In this document: positions 1 to 5,384 of the stretch, in pieces | Numbering within the stretch: the first letter of the stretch is position 1 | Layout: each line of letters starts with the position of its first letter | NCBI GenBank assembly: GCA_943331195.2 | Contig: CALQKQ020000274.1 | Location: 1-5,384 of the forward strand | From: Akkermansia muciniphila | GTDB taxonomy: Bacteria; Verrucomicrobiota; Verrucomicrobiia; Verrucomicrobiales; V1-33 | Reading direction: 5' to 3' | Length of the DNA: 5,384 nucleotides | Notes under the pieces: generated by a model | Database searches by the model: none | Seen by the model: only the letters and a program-made list of their open reading frames with translations | Told to the model about the DNA's origin: nothing | Translations under genes and position numbers: made by a program

Positions 1-1914
1 ACAGCACCGGTGCCCCCAGCGCCCGTCGACCCACCAGCCGCTTTGCCTCCAGTGGTGCCGCCCGCCGCGCCAGCGGTGCCGCCGGTCGTGTCCCCGGCGG
101 TGGCACCACCTGCGGTGGTCCCGCCCGCTGCTTTGCCTCCAGGGGAGCCTCCTGCCGCGCCAGCGGTGCCGCCGGTCGTTCCCCCAGCGGCGGTGCCCCC
201 AGCGGTGGTGCCCCCGGCGGCGCCTGCTGCGGCTCCGCCGGTGGTGGAGCCTGCCGCGCCGGAGCCGGTGCGGGTGGCGGCGAAGATTGCGGTGTCGCTG
301 TCAGCGCGGAGCTTGGCACCGGGACAGCAGGCGGTGCTTTCCTATCAGATTTCTGGGGCGATGGACGGGGTGGAGTCGTATCCGCAGAGCATTGAGGTGC
401 CGGGGTTGACGGTGGCGTACAATGGTCAGACGCAGCGTTTTGTGGCTTACAATGGGGAGCGGCGCCGGGAGATCAGCGTGCGCTACACGGTGTTGGCGGG
501 GGAGCCGGGCGAGTATGCGATTCCTGCGCAGGGGTTTTGGGTGGATGGGCAGGCCGTGCAGGGTCCGGCGGCGGCGCTGGTGGTGCGGGCGGCGGCGGAA
601 GGGGCGGGAGCGGCGGATGAATTGACGCCGACGGTGCAGCTGAGCTTGGGGAAGACGGAATTTTGGAAGGGGGAAGTGGTGCCGCTGCAAGTGGCGGTGC
701 TGGTGCATCCGGCGGTGCAGCCGCTCAGCCCGTTTTTCCCGCAGGTGAAGACGCCCAATTTTGCGGTGAACCGCTTTGATCGCACGGCGGGCTTGGAAGC
801 GCGCGAGGTGAACGGCGAGATCTGGCGGGCCTGGCAAATGGAGAGTGTCATGACGGCCTTGCAGCCAGGAGCGCAGGAGTTCGGTCCCGCCGAACTCAAA
901 GCGGAGCTGCTGATGCCGCTGCCAGGGCAGCCCAGCGACCCCTTTGGGAGACAGCAGGGCAACCGGCGCACCCTGACTTTGAGCAGCAATAAGCTGAAAG
1001 TGAATGTCAAGGAGCTGCCGACGGAGGGGAAGCCGAGCGACTTTGCCGGGGCGGTGGGGGATTTCGAGATCAGCGTGGAAGCCTCGCCGGTGGCGCTGAA
1101 GGCGGGGGATCCTATTGCGGTGGAAATCGCGGTGAGTGGGACGGGCAATTTTGATGCGGTGACGGCACCGCGGCTGGAGAGCACCGAGGGATGGCGGCTT
1201 TATGAGCCGCGGGTGAGTCAGGAGAATCGGGCGTGGGGCGTGGAACCGGGGCGCAAGACATTTACCCAAATCTTGATTCCGGAAAAGCCGCTCAGTGAGA
1301 TTCCTCCGTTTGTGCTGCACTGTTTTAATCCGGCGACGGGACAGTATGTGAGCCGCCGGAGCGCGCCGATTGCGCTGACGCTGACGGGGGAGTTTAAAGC
1401 GGAGGGCAGCGCGGCGGGGTTGGAGTCGAAGGATTTTGCGGCCCCGGCTGATGCCAGCGCGCCGCGGGAGGAATTGGGGGACATTTTGGATCAGCCTCTG
1501 CGCGGGGGAGCGTGGATGGCCACGGCGGCGGCGCCTTTGTCGGTCGATCCGCTGCTGCGCCACGGGGCGCCTGCGTTGTTGCTGGCGGCATTGCTGGGGG
1601 CGGGCGGATGGCGGCGCTGGCGGGCGGCGGCGCAGGCGCGGCGCCCGGCGGAGGGGGCCCCGCGCCGACCGGAGCAAGTGATGGCGGATTTGCAGCGGGG
1701 CGCGCCGAGCCAGCGGGACTTTTACCGTTTGGTGAGCGAATTTTTGGGGTCGGCCCAATGTTACTACCAGCGGCCACCGCTGCCGAGCGAAGCGCTCGAC
1801 GGGGTACTGCAAGCGCGCGACCGCTGGGTTTACGGGGCGGATGATCCCGCCGCCCACCAACCTGTGGCCGAGGCGGAGCGCCGCCGCACCCTTGAAATCC
1901 TCCGCCAGTTCTAG
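1..1914 (+). CDS. batD: BatD-like protein (oxygen-tolerance family), 5'-truncated by the window edge
   Basis: The reading frame is open from base 1, so the true start and any signal peptide lie upstream; the GTG at 10 is only the first possible start inside the window. Counting from that GTG (634 residues), residues 1-87 are Pro/Ala/Val-rich low complexity. Residues about 88-460 look like successive beta-sandwich modules, including stretches such as SLAPGQQAVLSYQISG and VEASPVALKAGDPIAVEIAV, which resemble the repeated Ig-like modules of BatD. One short membrane helix lies at about 518-535, followed by an Arg-rich stop-transfer segment. A cytoplasmic tail of about 100 residues (FYRLVSEFLG, then an RDRWVYG segment and ILRQF) resembles the tail of BatD relatives. 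BatD proteins are envelope-anchored members of Bat operons with MoxR and VWA-domain proteins; the molecular activity is unknown. The following BatE-like gene supports the call. The family assignment is from memory of motifs, not a search. Confidence 0.8.
   Translation, partial: TAPVPPAPVDPPAALPPVVPPAAPAVPPVVSPAVAPPAVVPPAALPPGEPPAAPAVPPVVPPAAVPPAVVPPAAPAAAPPVVEPAAPEPVRVAAKIAVSLSARSLAPGQQAVLSYQISGAMDGVESYPQSIEVPGLTVAYNGQTQRFVAYNGERRREISVRYTVLAGEPGEYAIPAQGFWVDGQAVQGPAAALVVRAAAEGAGAADELTPTVQLSLGKTEFWKGEVVPLQVAVLVHPAVQPLSPFFPQVKTPNFAVNRFDRTAGLEAREVNGEIWRAWQMESVMTALQPGAQEFGPAELKAELLMPLPGQPSDPFGRQQGNRRTLTLSSNKLKVNVKELPTEGKPSDFAGAVGDFEISVEASPVALKAGDPIAVEIAVSGTGNFDAVTAPRLESTEGWRLYEPRVSQENRAWGVEPGRKTFTQILIPEKPLSEIPPFVLHCFNPATGQYVSRRSAPIALTLTGEFKAEGSAAGLESKDFAAPADASAPREELGDILDQPLRGGAWMATAAAPLSVDPLLRHGAPALLLAALLGAGGWRRWRAAAQARRPAEGAPRRPEQVMADLQRGAPSQRDFYRLVSEFLGSAQCYYQRPPLPSEALDGVLQARDRWVYGADDPAAHQPVAEAERRRTLEILRQF
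31..267 (+). repeat. 90-bp (30-codon) tandem repeat coding for a Pro/Ala/Val-rich segment
   Basis: Two adjacent copies lie at 31-120 and 121-210, in frame with the BatD-like gene. Both encode PPAALPP, two variable residues, then PPAAPAVPPVV, ending PPAVV. At DNA level ctttgcctccag recurs at 41 and 131, and gccgcgccagcggtgccgcc at 64 and 154, exactly 90 bp apart. A degenerate third portion continues to about 267. The match at nucleotide as well as protein level suggests recent duplication inside a low-complexity linker. The array may begin further left, outside the window. Confidence 0.85.
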
Positions 1915-1931
1915 CCCTCTTTTTTTTGCTC
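1915..1931 (+). promoter_or_regulatory. Pyrimidine-rich leader with T8 tract before the BatE-like start
   Basis: Only 17 nt separate the batD stop from the next ATG. They are almost all pyrimidine, with eight T at 1920-1927 ending 4 nt before the ATG. There is no purine-rich Shine-Dalgarno sequence at the usual distance. Initiation may rely on coupling to the upstream gene or on U-rich leader binding by ribosomal protein S1; both are inference. No GC-rich stem precedes the T run, so it does not look like an intrinsic terminator. Confidence 0.35.
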
Positions 1932-2774
1932 ATGTTGCGCGTCCTGTTTTGTTTTCGCCTGGTTGCCCTGCTGTGGGTTGGCCTTCACGGAGTGTTGGCT
2001 GAAGAGCCGTCGGCGGGTCCGGCGTCGGTCCCGCCTGCGGCTCCGGTGGCGGCGGTGCTGTTGCCGGAGGAGGCGTTTGGCCGGGCGGTGACGGCCTACC
2101 AGGCGGGGGCGCTGGAGGAGGCGCGGCGGGAATTTCTGGCGATTGTCGAAGGGGGGCAGCTGTCGGCGGCGTTGGCGCATGATTTAGGCAACGTGTCCTT
2201 TCGGCTGGGGCAGCCGGGGCAGGCGGTGCTGTGGTATCGGCGGGCCTTGGCGCTGCAGCCGTGGAGCCCGGAGACGCTGCAAAACTTGCGCACGCTGCGG
2301 CGACAACAGGCCTTTGTCAGCTTCGACGACTGGGGGCTTTCCCTAGCGCACCTGAAGCCGCGCTGGGTTGCGGAAGCCACGGTTTGGGCAGCTTGGGCGC
2401 TGGTGCTGTTGTTGGTTTGGCTGGTGTGGTTGCGGCCTCGTCCGGGTCGCCGCTGGCCCTTGGTGTTGCTGCTGCTGGTGGTGGTGCCGGTGCTGGGGCT
2501 GGGACTGGGTTTGAGGTGGCGGGAGCAGAGCGATCCCCATCCGCTGCGCCTGCGCCAGGTGGTTTCGGGCAAGGAAACGTTAGCCTACGCCGCTCCAGCA
2601 GAAGCTTCCTCCACGGTGATGGCGCTGCCTGCGGGAAGCGAGGTCGTGCCCTTAGAAACCCGGGGGAATTGGCTCTATTGCATGATTCCCGGAGGCGAGG
2701 ATGATGCCCCGCTGCGGGGGTGGGTGCGGGCTTCTCGCCTGGAGGCGCTCTGGCCGTATGCGCGGCCCCTTTGA
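1932..2774 (+). CDS. batE: BatE-like protein: signal peptide, TPR, two membrane helices, SH3-like domain
   Basis: The 280-residue protein starts at ATG 1932. An in-frame TTG at 1926 would add two residues, but the ATG gives a clean signal peptide (residues 1-23, hydrophobic core, likely cleavage at GVLA/EEP). Residues 46-118 contain TPR-type helices; LGNVSFRLGQPGQAVLWYRR fits the TPR consensus, followed by A-L-A-L-Q-P. Membrane helices lie at about 149-167 and 175-195, joined by the basic loop RPRPGRR, which by the positive-inside rule places the TPR and the C-terminus outside the cytoplasm. Residues about 205-275 resemble a bacterial SH3 domain (GKETLAYAAP, then GNWLYCMIPG, then GWVRASRLE). 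This order matches BatE proteins, thought to be scaffolds of the Bat envelope complex. It follows the BatD-like gene after 17 nt and is probably co-transcribed and translationally coupled. The specific activity is unknown. Confidence 0.8.
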   Translation: MLRVLFCFRLVALLWVGLHGVLAEEPSAGPASVPPAAPVAAVLLPEEAFGRAVTAYQAGALEEARREFLAIVEGGQLSAALAHDLGNVSFRLGQPGQAVLWYRRALALQPWSPETLQNLRTLRRQQAFVSFDDWGLSLAHLKPRWVAEATVWAAWALVLLLVWLVWLRPRPGRRWPLVLLLLVVVPVLGLGLGLRWREQSDPHPLRLRQVVSGKETLAYAAPAEASSTVMALPAGSEVVPLETRGNWLYCMIPGGEDDAPLRGWVRASRLEALWPYARPL

Positions 2775-2873
2775 GGAAACGGCCCCAGCGGGGCGCGCTA
2801 GGGCGGAAGCATCGGTGCGGGGGGCGGGAGGCGCCTGCTGCGAGGGATTTTTTTCTAAGCTAAACCATTCTCT
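2775..2873 (+). promoter_or_regulatory. batE-copA gap: GC-rich upstream part and AT-rich copA leader
   Basis: The first 70 nt are very GC-rich and hold one small perfect hairpin (gcccc 2782-2786, ggggc 2790-2794) without a following T run. From 2847 the composition turns abruptly AT-rich: a T7 tract at 2848-2854, then ctaagctaaaccattctct up to the ATG. No Shine-Dalgarno sequence is visible. I see no clear -35/-10 pair and no recognisable CueR, CsoR or CopY operator. A promoter here is plausible from spacing and composition only. Confidence 0.3.
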
Positions 2874-5156
2874 ATGAGCACCTTTGGACTTCCCCCGGGC
2901 CTGCCGTCACGCCTGCCGCCGCGCCCCTGCTGCGCGGCACCGCCGCCGATCACGCCTTTGCCCAAGGCAGCCTGCTGCGGGGGCGGGCACGGAGAGGCGG
3001 TGGTGCCTTCGTCTGGGGCCAAGTATTTTTGCCCGATGTGTCCTGGGGTGGAGTCGGATCGGCCGGGCGATTGCCCGAAATGCGGCATGGCCTTGGAGCG
3101 CAATCCGGTCTGGCAAGCGCCGGCGGGAGAGTCGGCCGCCGCCGAGGAGGCGGAGGAGAGCGAAGTCGACGCGCTGGCGCGGAAATTGGCCTGGAGCGCG
3201 GCCTTGAGCTTGCCGGTGTTTGCGCTGGCGATGGGCGAAATGGTGCCTTCCTGGCACTTGCACCGCTGGCCGGAAGCCTCGCGCGCGGTCCAGGGCTTGC
3301 TGGCGACCCTGGTGGTGGCGGGGCCGGGACGTTTTATCTTTGCCCGGGCCTGGCGGTCCTTGCAGCAGGGGCACTTGAATATGTTCAGCCTGGTGGCCAT
3401 GGGAATCGGGGCGGCCTGGGGGTTTAGCGCGGTGGCCTGGGTGGTGCCGGGGCTTTTTCCGGCCACGCTGCAGCACGGGGGGCAGGCACCGCTGTATTTT
3501 GAAGCCGCCGCCGTGATCACCACGCTGGTGATCCTGGGCCAATGGCTCGAAGCGCGCGCCCGCAGCCAGACGGGAGAGGCGATTCAGGCCTTGCTGGGAT
3601 TGGCCGCTCCGCTGGCCCGCCGCCTTCGCGAGGACCGGGAAGAGGAAGTGCTCCTGGCGGCGGTGGAAGTCGGCGACCGGCTGCGGGTGCGTCCGGGGGA
3701 GAAGATTCCCGTCGACGGGGTGATTGAAGCGGGGCGCAGCGCCGTGGACGAATCCATGCTGACGGGGGAATCGGTCCCCGTCGCCAAGGGGCCAGGCGAC
3801 GCCGTGGTGGGAGCGACGGTCAACCAGACGGGGTCGTTTGTGATGCGGGCGGAGCGGGTGGGGTCGGCGACTTTGTTGGCGCGCATGGTGCAGATGGTGG
3901 CGCAGGCGCAGCGCAGTCGGGCGCCGGTGCAGCGCCTGGCGGATCGGGTCTCGGCTTGGTTCGTGCCCGCCGTCTTGCTCAGTGCCCTCCTCACGTTTGT
4001 GGGCTGGATGATGTGGGGGCCGGAACCGCGCCTGTCTTTCGCCATCGCCAACGCCGTGGCCGTGCTCATCATCGCGTGTCCCTGTGCCCTGGGCCTGGCG
4101 ACGCCGATGTCCATCATGGTCGGCGTGGGCCAGGGGGCCCAACTCGGCGTGCTGGTGCGCGATGCCGCCGCCTTGGAAGAGGCGGGCAAAATCACTCATT
4201 TGCTCATGGACAAAACTGGGACGCTCACGGAGGGCCGTCCCGCCGTCACTCATCTTCAGGCCCTCCATCCCGCGAGGGAATCCCTGCTGTTGGCTGTGGC
4301 GGCTTCCCTAGAGCAGTTGAGCGAACACCCCCTGGCGCAGGCCGTGGTGCGCCGCGCCCAGGAGCAGGGCCTGGCGCTGCTTGTCGCAGAGGATTTTCGT
4401 TCCACCACGGGATCTGGAGTCAGCGGCCTGATCGGGGGAAGCCTGGTGCGGGTGGGTCGGGGCAGCTGGCTGGAGGCGCTGGGCCTGCCGCTTCCTGCGG
4501 GACTGAGGGAGGCCGCTCAGGCGCTGCAGGAGCAGGCTCACAGCGTGATTTGGGTCGCGGAAGGCGAGGCCGTTAGCGGTTTTTTGGCGGTGGCCGACCC
4601 GATCAAGCCTTCGTCGGCCGAGGCGGTGCGAGCGCTGCAGGCGCTGGGGTTGCAGGTGATGATGGTCACGGGGGACAATGCCCAAACCGCCCGCGCGGTG
4701 GCGCAGCGTCTGGGCATCACCGAGGTGCGCGCGGAACAGACACCGGCGGACAAGTTGGAGGTGATTCGCCACTTGCAGGCCCAAGGGGCGGTGGTGGGGA
4801 TGGCGGGCGACGGCATCAATGATGCGCCTGCGTTGGCGGCGGCGGATGTGGGCATTGCCATGGGCAACGGCACGGATATCGCCATGCAAAGCGCGGGGCT
4901 CACGCTGGTGAAGGGAGATGTGCGGGGCATGGTCCGGGCGCTCGGCCTGAGTCGGCGGGTCATGCGCAATATCCGGCAGAACCTCGGCTTCGCGTTTGCC
5001 TACAATGCCCTGGGAGTGCCGCTCGCGGCGGGGCTGCTCTATCCGTTAGGGGGCTGGCTGCTTAATCCGATGGTGGCGGGCCTGGCCATGGCCCTGAGCA
5101 GCGTGTCCGTGATCGGGAATGCCCTGCGACTGCGCGGCGGGGATGGAGAAAGGTGA
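2874..5156 (+). CDS. copA: Cu+-exporting P1B-type ATPase (CopA-like) with N-terminal Cys-rich metal site
   Basis: This 760-residue integral membrane pump couples ATP hydrolysis to Cu+ export. Eight helices are visible, at about 104-122, 137-157, 171-193, 207-226, 360-381, 389-418, 701-725 and 729-747. The A-domain has TGES at 297-300. The metal-path motif CPC is at 402-404, the phosphorylation motif DKTGT at 446-450 (Asp446), the N-domain HP at 485-486 with GSG at 513-515, then TGD at 599-601 and the hinge GDGIND at 645-650. YN at 710-711 and MxxSS at 739-743 are the Cu+-type (P1B-1) signature. The N-terminus lacks a GMTCxxC HMA domain. Instead residues 51-77 form a short heavy-metal-binding module (CPMCPGVE, then CPKCGMALE), preceded by CC pairs at 19-20 and 34-35 and His39. 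All catalytic motifs are intact. ATG 2874 is chosen because it keeps the CC pairs and codon use looks coding from there; a GTG at 3000 is the alternative. Silver as substrate cannot be excluded. Confidence 0.95.
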   Translation: MSTFGLPPGLPSRLPPRPCCAAPPPITPLPKAACCGGGHGEAVVPSSGAKYFCPMCPGVESDRPGDCPKCGMALERNPVWQAPAGESAAAEEAEESEVDALARKLAWSAALSLPVFALAMGEMVPSWHLHRWPEASRAVQGLLATLVVAGPGRFIFARAWRSLQQGHLNMFSLVAMGIGAAWGFSAVAWVVPGLFPATLQHGGQAPLYFEAAAVITTLVILGQWLEARARSQTGEAIQALLGLAAPLARRLREDREEEVLLAAVEVGDRLRVRPGEKIPVDGVIEAGRSAVDESMLTGESVPVAKGPGDAVVGATVNQTGSFVMRAERVGSATLLARMVQMVAQAQRSRAPVQRLADRVSAWFVPAVLLSALLTFVGWMMWGPEPRLSFAIANAVAVLIIACPCALGLATPMSIMVGVGQGAQLGVLVRDAAALEEAGKITHLLMDKTGTLTEGRPAVTHLQALHPARESLLLAVAASLEQLSEHPLAQAVVRRAQEQGLALLVAEDFRSTTGSGVSGLIGGSLVRVGRGSWLEALGLPLPAGLREAAQALQEQAHSVIWVAEGEAVSGFLAVADPIKPSSAEAVRALQALGLQVMMVTGDNAQTARAVAQRLGITEVRAEQTPADKLEVIRHLQAQGAVVGMAGDGINDAPALAAADVGIAMGNGTDIAMQSAGLTLVKGDVRGMVRALGLSRRVMRNIRQNLGFAFAYNALGVPLAAGLLYPLGGWLLNPMVAGLAMALSSVSVIGNALRLRGGDGER
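2991..3002 (+). promoter_or_regulatory. Possible alternative copA start: GGAG followed by GTG
   Basis: ggag at 2991-2994 sits 5 nt before an in-frame GTG at 3000-3002 (codon 43). This is a better-placed ribosome site than anything before ATG 2874. Starting here would give a 718-residue pump that keeps the CPMC/CPKC module but loses the two CC pairs and His39. The purine run also encodes ordinary residues (HGEA), so it may be chance. Confidence 0.2.
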
Positions 5157-5190
5157 GACCGCGCGTGGCGGGCGTGGGCCCCAGTCAAGG

Positions 5191-5207
5191 CGCTGCGGCG
5201 TTTTTTT
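5191..5207 (+). terminator. Weak candidate intrinsic terminator after copA
   Basis: A GC stem of only 3 bp (cgc 5191-5193, loop tgcg, gcg 5198-5200) is followed directly by T7 at 5201-5207. It begins 34 nt after the copA stop. Position and T run fit a terminator, but the stem is shorter than usual and I found no longer pairing upstream. Confidence 0.3.
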
Positions 5208-5348
5208 AGAAGCCCTAACCAGGGCCCTGCGAACCGGGTCGAAGGCCAGAGGTCATCGCAGCCTGGGGCCAGCCTCCAGGACAGGGATGCCCAAAGAAGG
5301 CGGGCTGATGGCTCGACCTAGCACGGGCGGGGGGGGTGTTTTTTTTGA
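5208..5348. other. Non-coding region with clustered hairpins and a second T-tract
   Basis: No convincing gene is seen here. Three inverted repeats lie almost end to end. The first is gccct/agggc (5212-5216 with 5221-5225). The second is ctgcga/tcgcag (5227-5232 with 5256-5261), extended inward by acc/ggt after a 2-nt bulge. The third is a 7-bp stem at 5262-5268 with 5274-5280 that includes one G-T wobble. A 4-bp stem follows (5289-5292 with 5302-5305). The region ends with G8 (5329-5336) and T8 (5339-5346). It could be the copA 3' untranslated region with terminators, a small structured RNA, or chance pairing in GC-rich DNA. It matches no RNA family I recognise. Confidence 0.35.
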
Positions 5349-5384
5349 TTAGAAATAGGTATCGGTGTGGTCGTAGGGGGGGGC
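5349..5384 (-). CDS. Possible C-terminal end of a convergent gene entering from the right edge
   Basis: Read on the minus strand from base 5384, the frame gives APPYDHTDTYF followed by TAA (complement of 5349-5351). The codons end mostly in C, as in the other genes, and the peptide is polar and aromatic rather than G/P/R-rich like the shadow frames nearby. Only eleven codons are visible, and their frame upstream of PPYD depends on a C8 homopolymer. The product cannot be named. If real, it converges on copA with a gap of about 190 bp. Confidence 0.35.
   Translation of the reverse strand, partial: APPYDHTDTYF

Noticed and set aside
301..1860. Long minus-strand open frame (519 codons) opposite the BatD-like gene
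   Set aside because: Its translation is Arg/Pro/His-rich without domains, as expected opposite a GC-rich gene, while the plus strand has recognisable family motifs.
2782..2794. Hairpin gcccc-agc-ggggc as a terminator after batE
   Set aside because: The stem is only 5 bp and no T run follows within 50 nt; the T7 at 2848 has no convincing stem of its own.
2775..2873. Copper-responsive operator upstream of copA
   Set aside because: I searched by eye for CueR-, CsoR- and CopY-type dyads and found none.
2907..4268. Long minus-strand open frame (453 codons) opposite copA
   Set aside because: It lies opposite unmistakable P-type ATPase motifs, and its own product is low-complexity His/Arg/Pro sequence.
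5227..5280. tRNA-like stretch (gggtcgaagg resembles a T-loop)
   Set aside because: No 5-bp T-stem flanks the loop, and no acceptor, D or anticodon arm can be drawn.
5119..5352. Small plus-strand open frame overlapping the copA end
   Set aside because: The product is Gly/Arg/Ser-rich without features, starts inside copA, and runs through the hairpins and the T-tracts.
1..5384. CRISPR array, insertion sequence or attachment site
   Set aside because: No spaced direct repeats, transposase motifs or terminal inverted repeats are visible; the only direct repeat is the coding Pro/Ala repeat at 31-210.

Overview
The window comes from a high-GC bacterium (roughly two-thirds G+C by eye). It carries three long plus-strand genes: the 3' part of a BatD-like gene, a complete BatE-like gene, and a complete Cu+-exporting P1B-type ATPase. 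The Bat genes, an ATPase with a Cys-rich N-terminal metal site but no classical HMA domain, and start codons without clear Shine-Dalgarno sequences would all fit a member of the PVC/Verrucomicrobiota group. This placement is inference from gene type and style; no marker gene is present.

Layout. Positions 1-1914 hold a BatD-like protein whose start lies left of the window; its visible N-terminus is a Pro/Ala-rich low-complexity segment built on a 90-bp tandem repeat. After 17 nt, which include a T8 tract, comes a BatE-like protein (1932-2774) with signal peptide, TPR, two membrane helices and a C-terminal SH3-like domain. These two genes look like the tail of a Bat (Bacteroides aerotolerance) operon, whose usual upstream members (moxR, batA, batB) would lie outside the window. 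A 99-bp gap with a GC-rich first part and an AT-rich leader precedes the copper ATPase (2874-5156).

Positions 5157-5348 contain no convincing gene but do contain two T-tracts and three hairpins that abut one another (5212-5280). At the right edge, the minus strand reads as the last eleven codons and stop of what may be a convergent gene (5349-5384). This is a weak call because it is so short.

How the parts may work together. BatD and BatE belong to an envelope-associated complex with MoxR AAA+ and VWA proteins, linked to stress and aerotolerance in several phyla. CopA exports cytosolic Cu+. A joint role in envelope or redox stress is possible, but the 99-bp gap means co-transcription is not shown. 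I find no convincing new system. The most worthwhile leads are the structured 3' region after copA, the recurrence of T-tracts in the gaps, and the unusual N-terminal metal site of the ATPase.
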